Shown here in pieces: positions 53,710 through 63,700 of a stretch of DNA of 64,000 bases. This stretch comes from Streptomyces sp. 1222.5 (lineage in GTDB: Bacteria; Actinomycetota; Actinomycetes; Streptomycetales; Streptomycetaceae). Every line of letters starts with the position of its first letter. The stretch's first letter is position 1. The notes under the pieces are model-generated. The model did not search any database. It was not told the DNA's origin and saw nothing but the letters and a program-made list of their open reading frames with translations. Where the stretch lies: assembly GCF_900105245.1 (NCBI RefSeq), contig NZ_FNSZ01000001.1, positions 372,001-436,000 on the forward strand, read 5' to 3'. The translations under genes and the position numbers were made by a program.

Positions 53710-54222
53710 TCACCGAAGGGGCTTCTCGAGGAGCGTGTAGGACTTGGTCGTGCCACCCGGCTGGGGCTTGCCCTCCTTGTGCCCTACGACCCGGTAGCCG
53801 GCCTCGAGGTAGTACGCGGTAAGACGAGCGTTGCCGGCCAGACAGTCGAGGCGGGCCAGGGTGCGTCCCGCTTCCGCCACACGTCGCTCAGCGGCTCGCA
53901 GCAGGCGCAGTCCTGTTCCTGGCGGAGCGGCGGTACGGTCCACCATCAGGCGATGCACATACCCGGCCGTCGGAGGCTGCGGACCCCAGGCGTCCGGGTC
54001 CTCCCACCACAGTTCCCAGGCCCCGACCTGACGACCCTGCAGTTCCGCGATCCACACTTCCCCGTCTTCCATGATCCGGCGGAAGTGGTCCTCACCCAGT
54101 TCGCCGGGCTGCCACTGCCCGGTGGTGCCCCGGGAGTTCATCCAACGGGCAGCCTCGTCACGTAGGCGGACGAGGGTGGAGAGATCTGCGCCGGCAGCGG
54201 GGCGGAAACGTAGATCGTTCAC
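53710..54222 (-). CDS. GNAT family N-acetyltransferase
   Basis: A 170-residue acetyltransferase starting at GTG 54220-54222 (VNDLRFRPAAGADLSTLVRL) with GAGG nearby upstream. The acetyl-CoA loop is VHRLMVDRTAAPPGTGLRLL (about 90-109), followed by LARLDCLAGNARLTAYYLEA and GYRVVGHKEG. The loop has PPGTGLR rather than the usual R/Q-x-x-G-x-G/A, a mild variation seen in some subfamilies. Substrate unknown. It lies on the same strand as the substrate-binding protein gene upstream. Confidence 0.8.
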   Translation of the reverse strand: MNDLRFRPAAGADLSTLVRLRDEAARWMNSRGTTGQWQPGELGEDHFRRIMEDGEVWIAELQGRQVGAWELWWEDPDAWGPQPPTAGYVHRLMVDRTAAPPGTGLRLLRAAERRVAEAGRTLARLDCLAGNARLTAYYLEAGYRVVGHKEGKPQPGGTTKSYTLLEKPLR

Positions 54223-54404
54223 CCGTCGATCCTCACACGAGCCTCCCGTGCTCCTCCCTCCGGGCCCCGTGGGTGACTCCCCAGGATGGCGAAGGCGATG
54301 CCGGAAAGGGCCCACGTACCAACGGACACATATGTGCGGCCGATGCACCGTGTCGGAGCCGGGGCCGGCATCCGGCCACCCGGCTCCGCCTGGCGTCGCT
54401 CTTC

Positions 54405-55523
54405 TCATACGGCGTACCGGACCCGAAAGCGATCGGGCGCTGCCGGATCTCGGTCCACGACCTGAATGGGCGCCCCGAGCCACTGCCACACGCGGACGCC
54501 GTTCTTTCGGGAGAACCGAATCCGCCCGCGGGTGCCGTCAACCGCGACGTGTGGCCAGGATGCGGCAACGCGCGCCCTGTCGGCGCCGTGCGAACGCAGC
54601 GCTTCGGCGAGGACAGTGATCGTGTCGTAGCCCTCGAAGGCAACGAAAGAAGGTGCTTCGGCGAGTTGGGCACGCAAGGCTGCCTCGACTCGTGCACCGA
54701 GTGGGCCCGGACGTTCGGGCAGGTAGCGCAGGAACGGGACTCCGGCGCCGTCGACACCCAGCAGGTCCGCCCATGCGGCGAACTCCGGTTGGCCGGCCGG
54801 TGCACCGATCAGGATCTCGTCGAGGCGCCGGTCGCGGCGGAGGGACCTGACCATGGACACTGCCGGTTCCGGGTGGCCGACCAGAAGGAGGAGTGCGGTC
54901 GCACGGTGGTCGACGAGTGCGTCGCACACCGCGGCAGGGGCGAGCGCGCGCGTGTCGAGTTCGATGACGGTGCCGCCGCGTGGAGTGAGGTGGTCCCGCA
55001 GGGCGCCGACTCCAGACGCCCAGTAGACACTCGGCTGGGTCGCCACGGCGATGTGGCTGTGGCCCGCACCGAGGAGGAAATCCGCATAGACCCGCCAGCC
55101 GTCGGACTGCGGCGGAGCAAGACGCGCGACCCATTGCGTCGGCTGTTCGGTGAGCGCGTCCAGGACCGCTGAGGAACACAGGAACGGCAGACCAAGGGCA
55201 TCCGCCCGGTCGGCGACGGCACGAGCGACGACGCTGTGGTACTCCCCCGCCAAGGCGACCACACCCAGCCGAGCCAGTTCCTCCACGGCTGCCGCGGCTT
55301 TCCCAGGGTCCGCCGCGGTGTCTCGTACCACCAGTTCAAGTGGTCTTCCACCGATCCCTCCGGCGTCGTTGACGTCGCGCACGGCGAGCTCCAGCCCGGC
55401 GAGCAGGTGTCGGCCTGCCTCGACCCAGCCGGGCCGGGTCAGCGGAACGAGTGCGCCGATCCGAACGGACCCTTCAGTCTGCTCTGCCTGCACTGCTTCG
55501 GGTGGCGATGACGACGTACTCAT
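54405..55523 (-). CDS. Periplasmic-binding-type protein (branched-chain amino acid group) without signal peptide
   Basis: A 372-residue type I periplasmic-binding fold of the LivJ/amide-binding group: VRIGALVPLTRPGWVEAGRH (about 20-39), AVRDVNDAGGIGGRPLELVV and AFEGYDTITVLAEALRSHGA (about 301-320) are family hallmarks. There is no signal peptide or lipobox, and no permease or ATPase genes nearby, so it is probably a cytoplasmic ligand sensor rather than a transporter subunit. GGGAGAG lies nine bases before the ATG. The ligand is unknown; similar cytosolic forms exist in Streptomyces. Confidence 0.8.
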   Translation of the reverse strand: MSTSSSPPEAVQAEQTEGSVRIGALVPLTRPGWVEAGRHLLAGLELAVRDVNDAGGIGGRPLELVVRDTAADPGKAAAAVEELARLGVVALAGEYHSVVARAVADRADALGLPFLCSSAVLDALTEQPTQWVARLAPPQSDGWRVYADFLLGAGHSHIAVATQPSVYWASGVGALRDHLTPRGGTVIELDTRALAPAAVCDALVDHRATALLLLVGHPEPAVSMVRSLRRDRRLDEILIGAPAGQPEFAAWADLLGVDGAGVPFLRYLPERPGPLGARVEAALRAQLAEAPSFVAFEGYDTITVLAEALRSHGADRARVAASWPHVAVDGTRGRIRFSRKNGVRVWQWLGAPIQVVDRDPAAPDRFRVRYAV

Positions 55524-55720
55524 GCGGTGGTCTCTCCCGTACGGCGATTCGGTCGCGGACGGGCGGTCCGCTTGGAACTCCCGACAAAAATAGTGGACTT
55601 CACCTGGTCAGTGGTCGGTGCCGTGCACGAGGCTGCGGGAGTAGCGAGGTGCGGTCAGCCACGTGATCGCAGGCGACAAACCTGGCGACGCCGACGGTCA
55701 TCCCCGGGATACTGGCGCCC

Positions 55721-56467
55721 ATGGATGAGGTCGAAGTCGTCGTCGCCCATTCCGAGCGCGCGACCCTGCGGGTCGGCGACGTGTTCCTGAAGGTGGACGC
55801 CGATCAGGCGCGCATCGACGTCGAGGTCGAGGTGATGGCCCTCGCGCCGGTCCCGACCCCGATGGTCCTGTGGCGCAAGCCGCCCGTGCTCGCGATGGCC
55901 GCAATTCCGGGAACGACGCTCGGGCGCCTCGGCGGGCCGTCGACCGGGTCGCCGGCGGCGTGGGCCGCGGCGGGCGCCGCCATCCGGACACTGCACGAAG
56001 CGCCCCTGCCACCCCGGCCCGGCCGCGCCGGCCGGAGCATCGCCGCCCTGGCCGCGGAACTCGACGAAGAGTGCGAATTGCTCGTGGCGAACGGCGTGCT
56101 GCCGGCGGACCTGGTCACCCGCAACCGCCAGGTCGCCGAGGCCGCGCTCCGGCCCTGGGCTCCGGCGTTCACGCACGGCGACCTGCAGATCGCGCACGTC
56201 TTCGTCGACGGCGACGAGGTCACCGGCATCATCGACTGGTCCGAGGCGGGCCAGGGTGATGCCCTGTACGACCTCGCCACCTTCACGCTCGGACACGAGG
56301 AGCACCTGGCCGACGTCATCGCAGGCTACGGCTCCGGCATCGACCTCGACGTGATCCACGCGTGGTGGTCATTGCGAAGCCTGCTGGCGGTCCGCTGGCT
56401 GATCGAGCACGGCTTCGACCCGTTCACGCCGGGCTGTGAGGTCGACGTGCTGAGATCCCGGATGTGA
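55721..56467 (+). CDS. Aminoglycoside phosphotransferase (APH) family protein, short form
   Basis: A 248-residue kinase-fold protein. The catalytic loop is FTHGDLQIAHVFVD (about 150-163) and the metal site is GIIDWSEAGQGDALYDLATF (about 168-187). The catalytic loop has QIAHV rather than the usual HxxN, so one loop Asn is replaced by His, a change found in some family members. The N-terminal lobe is shortened. Substrate unknown; it is divergent from the substrate-binding-protein gene. Confidence 0.8.
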   Translation: MDEVEVVVAHSERATLRVGDVFLKVDADQARIDVEVEVMALAPVPTPMVLWRKPPVLAMAAIPGTTLGRLGGPSTGSPAAWAAAGAAIRTLHEAPLPPRPGRAGRSIAALAAELDEECELLVANGVLPADLVTRNRQVAEAALRPWAPAFTHGDLQIAHVFVDGDEVTGIIDWSEAGQGDALYDLATFTLGHEEHLADVIAGYGSGIDLDVIHAWWSLRSLLAVRWLIEHGFDPFTPGCEVDVLRSRM

Positions 56468-56710
56468 GGCTGCGCGGACCGACTGCTACGAAGGTGTTCT
56501 GCTCGGTCCGCACGTAGTGGACGGCTACTTGCCGGTCTGAGCCCCGGATCCTGGCCTGTCGGATGGTGTTGTCGCAGCGGCCGGACGAGCCGGGGCGATC
56601 ATGCGGAAGGAAGGCTGCCGAGAATCTGTGGCTGCACGGGCCGAACCGGGACGGCATCGCGGCAGAACTGGCGACGCGGGCCGATGCCTCGGAGGCCCAC
56701 TGATCATGCC

Positions 56711-57550
56711 TCAGAAGTCCGGCTGCCCATAGCTCACGAAGAAGTGCCCGGAGGCGTGGCTCATGGGATACCCCCACTGCACGTCTGTGAGCATGCGCAG
56801 GATGAACTCACCCGCTCCGCAGTCGAAATACCGCTCTTCGCCGCATTCCGACCGCGTGACAACGGTCCACTCGTCAGGGTCGGTCGCGCCCGTCGACCAC
56901 ATGAGTCCCGGTTCGAATTCCGACCAGCCCCAAGGCAGGAGTCCGCCGGATGCCAGGTCGGGGCCGTACCCCTTCCACGGGTTGCGGTCGACGCCAGAGC
57001 CGCCGGGCACGGCAAGTTCGAAGTACTCGTCGAAGCTGCCCACGCCGAACAGGTCGACGATCTCCTTGTAGTCGGTGGGCAGCCGTGTGCCGAGGTCGGC
57101 CTCAATGGTGGGCCAGTCGACGCGCGGTCCGGGTGCCGGTTCCCAGCCTGTGACGATGCACAGCTTCTCGGCCCAGGATGCGCCCTCCGGAAAGCCTGCC
57201 GACGCGGGGTCCTCGCGGTGAGCGATCACGACGACCGTACGAGGGCCGTGCGGCGAGGCGACCAGGCCACACCCGATCCAGCGGTTCCGGTAGCCCCAAC
57301 CCCGCATCTCCAACAGTTCCCGCGCGTCGAAGGGCTCGACCAGCGGCAGGCCGGTGCGTTCGGTCAGCGTCGGATCGACGAACCCGCCCGCTGCCAGGTT
57401 CCGATGTTGTCCCGCCCATGAACCGACTGCCGCCACAAGTGCGTGCAGGTCCGTACCCTGGGGGTTCTCCATGATGACGGTTTGGTCCCGATCCGGGGGA
57501 TGCCCCTCGATTCGGCACCGGACCGCGTCGACGACTGCACTGGTCTCCAT
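56711..57550 (-). CDS. SMI1/KNR4 (SUKH) domain protein
   Basis: A 279-residue protein. The C-terminal half (about 150-275) is a SUKH domain: WPTIEADLGTRLPTDYKEIV, GVGSFDEYFELAVPG, and the late EEWxxxx-like WGYPMSHASGHFFVS. The N-terminal half (about 20-145) is an immunity-related-type region with RRWIGCGLVASPHGPRTVVV. SUKH proteins in bacteria often act as immunity proteins for contact-dependent or polymorphic toxins. No toxin gene is next to it. A second, frameshifted SUKH-like gene lies just downstream on the other strand. Confidence 0.75.
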   Translation of the reverse strand: METSAVVDAVRCRIEGHPPDRDQTVIMENPQGTDLHALVAAVGSWAGQHRNLAAGGFVDPTLTERTGLPLVEPFDARELLEMRGWGYRNRWIGCGLVASPHGPRTVVVIAHREDPASAGFPEGASWAEKLCIVTGWEPAPGPRVDWPTIEADLGTRLPTDYKEIVDLFGVGSFDEYFELAVPGGSGVDRNPWKGYGPDLASGGLLPWGWSEFEPGLMWSTGATDPDEWTVVTRSECGEERYFDCGAGEFILRMLTDVQWGYPMSHASGHFFVSYGQPDF

Positions 57551-57663
57551 GGCCGTAAGTCAAGCCCATGCCACTGACATCCCGGCGGCAGCCAGGTCTC
57601 ACCAGGCCGCGCCTCCGTAGGAGCAGTTGGGACACCAGTGGTGGCTATGGCGTACAGCCGACT

Positions 57664-57953
57664 TTGACCGACCAGGCCGTGAGGGAGGCTGAGCGGCTGT
57701 TGGGCGTCGCACGCCCGGTGCGCTGCGGACCTGCTCCGGCGTCAGAACGGTGGCCAGGTCGGCGACAGCCGGTATGTCTTCCGCACCAGTCGGCAGACCT
57801 CATGGAGTTCCGACCACGTCCCGTTCGACAGCGTGACGGGCATCGGTCACCGTGAGCAGGCGCTGCTCCGGAGGTTCGGCGACGCGGTGGCTGCGGATGT
57901 CGTACGGAGCGGGTACATAGGATCGCCGGCATGGCACTACGACCTGTTCAGGT
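57664..57953 (+). pseudogene. SUKH-like gene fragment, frameshifted
   Basis: Reading from 57664 gives LTDQAVREAERLLGVARPV; after a +1 change near 57722 the frame gives LLRRQNGGQVGDSRYVFRTS, then HVPFDSVTGIGHREQALLRR and VVRSGYIGSPAWHYDLF, ending with TGA at about 57951-57953. This matches the start and core of a SUKH protein. No ribosome binding site for the first frame was found. It overlaps the 5' end of the next VOC gene by about 20 bases. Confidence 0.55.
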
Positions 57954-58671
57954 GAACATCAAGGCTCTTGACAGCTCGGCGGTCGGCCGGTTCTGGGCGG
58001 AGGCGCTCGGCTGGAGCGCGTACAGCCCCGGCGTGACGACCTACGTCGGGCCCGCCGGCGGTCCGGTCTGGCCGGACCCGGTCGCGGTCTGCATCGACGT
58101 CGTTCCCGTACCGGAACCCAAGACGGCGACGAAGAACCGTGTGCACCTCGATCTCGCCACCACCTCTGCGGCCCACTACGCGGAGTTGGTCGCACGCGTC
58201 CGGGCGCTCGGTGCGACGCCTGTCCACGTGGGTCAGGGCCACGTCCCGTGGACGGTCCTCGCCGACCCCGAGGGCAACGAGTTCTGCGTGCTCGAGCCTT
58301 GGGACGTCTACCAGGGCACCGGGCCGATCGCCGCGGTGGTGGTCGACTGCGAGGATCCGCGCGCCATGGCCAGGTTCTGGGGCGAGGCGCTGGACTGGAC
58401 CCTGCACGAGGTGACCGACGATCTCGCGCGGCTGCGCTCCGCCAAGGGGAACGGCCCGTATCTCGAGTTCCTCCGCACACCCGACGTGAAGACCGTGCCG
58501 GACCGTGTCCATCTGGACCTGCTGCCGTACCCCGGTGACGACAAGGCGGCGGAGGTGGACCGGCTGCGGACTCTCGGCGCCACCGATCTCGACATCGGCC
58601 AGGGCGACGTCGCGTGGACGTGCCTGACCGACCCGGAGGGCCACGAGTTCTGCGTCTGCGCCCTGGCCTGA
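57931..58671 (+). CDS. VOC family protein with two glyoxalase domains
   Basis: A 246-residue protein starting MALRPVQVNIKALDSSAVGR. Repeat 1 is about 5-120 (RVHLDLATTSAAHYAELVAR, LADPEGNEFCVLEPWD) and repeat 2 about 128-246 (AAVVVDCEDPRAMARFWGEA, RVHLDLLPYPGDDKAAEVDR, LTDPEGHEFCVCAL). Two repeats form one metal site, with the two EFCV strands and RVHLD strands matching in number. Substrate unknown; related proteins include dioxygenase-like and drug-binding proteins. Confidence 0.9.
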   Translation: MALRPVQVNIKALDSSAVGRFWAEALGWSAYSPGVTTYVGPAGGPVWPDPVAVCIDVVPVPEPKTATKNRVHLDLATTSAAHYAELVARVRALGATPVHVGQGHVPWTVLADPEGNEFCVLEPWDVYQGTGPIAAVVVDCEDPRAMARFWGEALDWTLHEVTDDLARLRSAKGNGPYLEFLRTPDVKTVPDRVHLDLLPYPGDDKAAEVDRLRTLGATDLDIGQGDVAWTCLTDPEGHEFCVCALA

Positions 58672-58812
58672 GCCGGTGGCGTGCCGGGCGCCCGGCATCC
58701 GAGTCCGTGCGCGAATCTGAACAGCCGGCTCCCGCGTCATCGTCGCCGGATCCACGATGTTGTGTGCCATGTCAGGCACGCTCTCGTCCACGGCGTCCAG
58801 CCAGGGTCTCCC

Positions 58813-59454
58813 TCACCCCCTCGCCAGCTTCTCCAGCCAGGCGTGTCCGGGATGTACGCGCTTCAGCCAGGTGTCGAGTCGGTCTTGCCGCGCTTGGCCG
58901 AGTAGGGGGAAGACGCCATGGAAGTCCGCATGGTCCTTGGGACGAGCCGCTTTCGCTTTGAACAGCAGGACGAGCTCGGGCACCAGATAGGGGATGCCGT
59001 CCGCGGTTCGCTCGATGAGCCTGTCGTACGGCAGTCTCAGGCTCTCGTCCCGCCGGCAGATCCATGTCCCGCCCTCGTGCGGCTCCCGGAAGACGTCGAA
59101 GAAGAACCGACCGCTTTCCGGGTCCCGCAGCCAGGTCTGGTGGGTGACGGCGAGCGCCTCCGCTCCTGCGCCCGTCCAGATCCGCCCCGAGCCCACCGCG
59201 TCGAAGACGTACGTCGGGAAACGGTCCCGAATCTCTGTGAAGCCCCCCGCGGGCACGGCGATTTCCAGATCACCGTGCGGCCGCGACTGCTCTCCGCGGA
59301 ACAGATCCAGCGCCCAGCCCGCCGCGACGCACCACGGGGCATTGACCCCGGCCAGCCGCTCAGCGACCTGTTCCGGCCGCCAGGCGTGCGCCCACCGAGC
59401 GTCCTTTTCGTCCGGGTCGAGAACAGCGCCCCCCGGCGGCACGGAGTCGGTCAC
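58813..59454 (-). CDS. Nucleotidyltransferase-fold protein (aminoglycoside adenylyltransferase-like)
   Basis: A 213-residue protein. Residues 42-68 hold the nucleotidyltransferase motif WCVAAGWALDLFRGEQSRPH followed by GDLEIAV (D50, then the HGDLE pair near 60-64), as in ANT(2'')-like enzymes and their relatives. A later metal-type Asp region DPESGRFFFDVFREP follows. It would transfer an NMP to a small substrate; identity unknown. Start GTG 59452-59454 overlaps the stop of the upstream synthase gene (GTGA), so the two are translationally coupled. Confidence 0.75.
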   Translation of the reverse strand: MTDSVPPGGAVLDPDEKDARWAHAWRPEQVAERLAGVNAPWCVAAGWALDLFRGEQSRPHGDLEIAVPAGGFTEIRDRFPTYVFDAVGSGRIWTGAGAEALAVTHQTWLRDPESGRFFFDVFREPHEGGTWICRRDESLRLPYDRLIERTADGIPYLVPELVLLFKAKAARPKDHADFHGVFPLLGQARQDRLDTWLKRVHPGHAWLEKLARG

Positions 59455-60416
59455 CGGATCGACGTACCGCTTGAGATGTCGTGGGAACGGCGACGCCGAA
59501 GGGCCCACGCACGGCGGAACTGTCGGGTCAGGACGGCAACGGAAGCCATCGGTGCCGGTCCTGTCTCCCGGTACAGGAGGTCACCGCCTTTGCGCCTCAC
59601 CGCGGCCAACCGAAGTGCCTGGACACCGACGAGGGCGTCGATGAACGGTCGGTACTCGGCCACGACGAGTGACGGAAGATCTCGGCAAGCGGCAAGAGCC
59701 TTTTCGGCTCGGTCGGTCTGTGAGCGGACCAGATGTTCCAGAGCGGGTACGCACGCCTGCGATTTGCTCCGCAGGTCCTCGAACTGGACGCCATGCCGGA
59801 TGAGTTCGTCCTGTGGGATTCCGATCCGGCCGTGGGTCACGTCCTCGGCCAGATCGGCGAGGAAGTCGCAGCGCTGCCATCCCTCGATCAGCGCTCGGCA
59901 TCCGGCAGCGAAGGGGTCGTCCGCTCCGGCGTCCGGGCGGGGCGCGAGCAGCGAGGCTGTCAGCATCAGGGCGGGGAGGGCGTAGCGGTCCACGTAGTCC
60001 TGGAAGTCTGCCTCGGTGTCGAAGCCCGTCCAGGCGGCCTCGACCGGTGCACCCGCCAGAAAGGCGCGCACACGTGCGGCCATGTGGGGGTGCCGACGGA
60101 CGGCGTCCCACAGAGCCGACAGGGTGTGATCCGCGGGCGGATCGTCGGCCTCCAGGGCACGTCCGGTCTGCTCGGCCCAGGAGCGCAGAGCCGTCCGGCG
60201 GGCGCTCACCTCGCCGGCGTCGATCAGCTCATCTGTCCTGTGCATGTACGCCACAGCGGCGATGACGGGCGGCTGAAGCCGAGCGGGGAGCAGCAACCGG
60301 ACCGCCACGTACTCGTGCAGGGCAAACTTTCGCACGCCCCGGCGTCGGGTCTCGTAGGCCCGCCGCACGTGCGGATCAGTGATCCCCGCCTTGGCCAGAG
60401 CAGTGGACCAACGCAT
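59451..60416 (-). CDS. Squalene/phytoene synthase-like trans-isoprenyl transferase
   Basis: A 321-residue head-to-head prenyl synthase fold. Both acidic motifs are intact: TDELID (D62, D66) in YMHRTDELIDAGEVSARRTA, and DLAEDVTHGRIGIPQDEL (D188, D192). These bind the diphosphate groups of two isoprenyl diphosphates through Mg2+. Length fits squalene/phytoene synthases (about 300). Products could be squalene- or phytoene-like; no dehydrogenase or cyclase gene is nearby. GAAGGG precedes the ATG at 60414-60416. Coupled to a nucleotidyltransferase, which is unusual. Confidence 0.85.
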   Translation of the reverse strand: MRWSTALAKAGITDPHVRRAYETRRRGVRKFALHEYVAVRLLLPARLQPPVIAAVAYMHRTDELIDAGEVSARRTALRSWAEQTGRALEADDPPADHTLSALWDAVRRHPHMAARVRAFLAGAPVEAAWTGFDTEADFQDYVDRYALPALMLTASLLAPRPDAGADDPFAAGCRALIEGWQRCDFLADLAEDVTHGRIGIPQDELIRHGVQFEDLRSKSQACVPALEHLVRSQTDRAEKALAACRDLPSLVVAEYRPFIDALVGVQALRLAAVRRKGGDLLYRETGPAPMASVAVLTRQFRRAWALRRRRSHDISSGTSIR

Positions 60417-60789
60417 CGCAACCCTTCGGAAGACCGTCGAGCGGCCGCTGCCGGCGCTCCCACCACCGCGGCCGCCGGTGAACGGCCCGATGCACCCGCA
60501 CTCCGGCACACGTTCGCGAACAGTACTTCGGGTCCGTGTTCAAGGTCCATCTGTCCAAGTCAAAGCCGCAGGACCGCCGGAGCGGCCGAGCACCGTACTG
60601 ACCTGCCCGCAAGCAGACCACCGGTTTCCCGCAGCCGAACATCTCACCCCACATCGCCCTTGACTCGCGGCAATCGGGAACCTTGGACGTCCTGAGGCAA
60701 TCGTTCATACCGTAGGCGTCACTCTGAGGCCGGGCGCTCGGCCTTGTGGCGTCGCTCAGGTGCGAGGCCTGGGGTTGAAAGGGTCTGCC
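60417..60789. other. Intergenic region before the SARP gene
   Basis: About 370 bases between divergent genes (synthase on minus, SARP regulator on plus). It should hold both promoters. No gene with a start signal was recognised; a minus-strand frame with several Cys was noticed but not supported. Confidence 0.4.
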
Positions 60790-63700
60790 GTGGGAGTGGA
60801 AGAAATCTTGGACGAACCTCGTCGTCGTGACGCGCGTACGCCGCCCGCAGGGCGCCACGGCACGGGCCACCGCACGGAGGCCGGCAGGACACACTGCATC
60901 CGGTTCGCCGTTCTCGGTCAGCTTCGCGCCACCCGCGCGGACCGGACTCTCCACATCGGCTCGCCGCAGCAGCAGGCGATGCTGGCGGTGCTGCTGCTGC
61001 GCTCCGGGCGGGCCGCGTCCATGTCGGAGCTCATCGACGGGGTGTGGGGCGAGGAGCCGCCGTATTCGGCGGCGGCGATGATGCGGACGTACGCCTGGCG
61101 CCTGCGGCGGAGCCTCGACGAGTCCCCCACCCAGCCACAGATCCTCGTCTCCGTGGGTGACGGCTACCGGTTGGTCCTGGATCCCGGCGATGTCGACGCG
61201 GTACGGGCCGAACAGCTCGCCGGGCAGGCGGCCGGGCACCGCGCGGCCGGGCGGCCTGCCGAGGCGGCCGCCCGGATCGGGCAGGCGCTCGCGCTCTGGC
61301 ACGGGGAGGCACTGGCCGGTGTGCCCGGCCCGCACGCGGAGCAACAGCGGGGACGGCTGGAAGAGGTGCGGCTGACGCTGCTGGAACAGCACTTCGACCT
61401 GCTGATAGGACAGGGTTCGCCCCTGCTGGCGGTACCCGAGTTGGGCGCCCTGGTGAGCGCCCATCCGCTGCGCGAGAGCTTCCACGCGCTGTACATACGG
61501 GCCTTGCAGCATGCCGGGAGACAGGCCGACGCCCTGGCCGCGTACCACCGGCTGCGCACCCAACTGGCCGACGCGCTGGGCGTCGAGCCGAGTCGGGAGC
61601 TGCGCGCCCTCTACCAGCGACTACTCGCCGATGACGCCTCCTCCACCCCTGCCGCCGGACCAGAGGCCCCGGACCGCGCCTCGGTGGACTCCATTGCTGA
61701 GACTGGCCGGCGCTCCTCTCCGCGCATGCCCGACGGCGGCGAAGGAACCTCGGCCCGCCACGGGGCTGCGGTTTCGCCCGGCTCCGTGGATCAGGCTGCC
61801 GCGTTATCCATGACGGGCCTACCAGGCAGCGTCGGCGGCGATGCCCCGGGATCCCCGGCGCCCGCCGCCGCGGCCACGCCTTCCGCCGCAGCCGGCGGGA
61901 TCTTCGTCGGCTCGCCTCCCGTTCCCGCACAGTTGCCGGCCGGCACCGTGGACTTCACCGGCCGCTCGCCCGCGCTCGACCAGCTCACGCGGGCGCTGGC
62001 CACGGACCACGGCGACGCACCGCCGGTCGTCGTGATCACCGGCATGGGCGGGGTGGGAAAGTCCGCCCTGGCGGTGCGGGCGGCGCACGGTGTCAGCGCC
62101 CGGTTCCCCGACGGCCAGCTCTACGCCGACATGCGTGGCAACCGGCACGACCCCACCGACGCCGGCGTGGTGCTCACCAGTTTCATCACCACGCTGGGAG
62201 TGGCGGCACAGTTCGTACCGGAGAGCCTCGACGACCGCGCCGGACTTCTGCGCTCGCTGCTGAACGGGCGGCGCGTGCTGATCCTGCTGGACGACGTGCG
62301 CGACGCCACCCAGATCTCGCCGCTGCTCCCCGGAGCGGCCAGCTGCGCAGTGCTCATCACCAGCAGGTCGAGACTGTGGGGGCTGCCCACCTCGGCCCGT
62401 GTGGACCTGGCTGCCTTCGAGGCGGACGAGGCGGTGTCCCTCCTGGAGCGCATCGTCGGCCCCGCCAGGGTCGCCGAGGACCAGGAAGCCGCACGGGAGT
62501 TGGTGCACAGCTGCGGTCTGCTCCCGCTGGCCGTGCGGATCGCCGCCTCCCGGCTGGCGTCGCGGCCCGCCTGGGGCGCACGGTCGCTGGCGGTACGGCT
62601 GGCCGACGAGCGCCGCCGGATGGCCGAGTTGCGTGCCGGTGACCTCACCGTGGCGTCGGTGTTCGAGATGGGGTACCGCCAGCTGAGTGAGGCGCAGGCC
62701 AGGACGTTCCGACTGGTCGCGGCGGTGTGCGACGCGGAGATCGGAACCCCGGCGGCGTCCGCCGTACTCGGCCTGGACGAGGAGGACGCCGAGGAGCAGC
62801 TCGAAGCTCTGGTCGACCTCTCGTTGCTGGACACCTCCGGCCCGGGCCGGTACCGGCTCCACGACCTGCTCCGTGTGTACGGGCAGCAGCAGGCGACGCG
62901 GGAGGAACGCCTGTCCGCGCTGGACCGGCTGCTCGACTTCCTGCTGGGCACCGCGGCAGGGGCCTTCCAGCGGGTGGTGCCCGGTGACGCGGTCGCCACC
63001 ACGCTGAGCCCGACTCGCTCGGCCGGAGTGCGGTTCGCCGATGTGCGGACGGCCCGGGCCTGGGCCGCCGCCGAATCCGAGGCCGCCTTCTCCGTCGTCC
63101 TGGTCGCCGCCCGCGAGTCACGGGTGGCGGAGGTTGCCGCCCCGAGCGCTGGGCCACAAGCCGCAACCAGTGCGCCCCTCTTGCGCGTCGCAGTGGATCT
63201 GCTGATCGCCCTGACGGCCTTCGGGCCCTACGTGCAGCGGGAGCAACTGGTCCGGGCCGCCATGGCGGTGGCCGAGGCGGCCGAAGAACTCGCTGATCAC
63301 CGCACCGTGGGCCGCGCCCGCTTCCTGTGCGGCAACATCGCGGTGCAGGGCGCCGGGTTGGTCGTGGCCAGGCAGCATCTGCGGGTGGCCGAGACCCACT
63401 GCCGGGAGAACGGCGACGCGCCCATCCTCTGTCAGATCCTCAACGACCTCGGACTGGTCGCGCTCCTCCAGCACGACCACGAAGACGCCGTGGACCGCCT
63501 CGACGAGGCGGTCCGGCTCGCCCGCGAACTCGGCCAGCGGTCCGGCGCTCTGGTGACGACGGTGAACGCGGCCCTCGCCAGGCTGCGTTGCGGGCGCGTC
63601 GAGGAGGCCCGGCGGGCGTGCGAGAGCGCACTGGCCGAGCTGAGAGCCGCCGCGGACCATCAGGGCGTGGCCTACGCGCTGTCCGTCCTGGGACTGTGCA

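Noticed and set aside
60450..60660. Minus-strand Cys-containing frame upstream of the synthase gene
   Set aside because: No ribosome binding site, no family, and it overlaps the start of the synthase gene.
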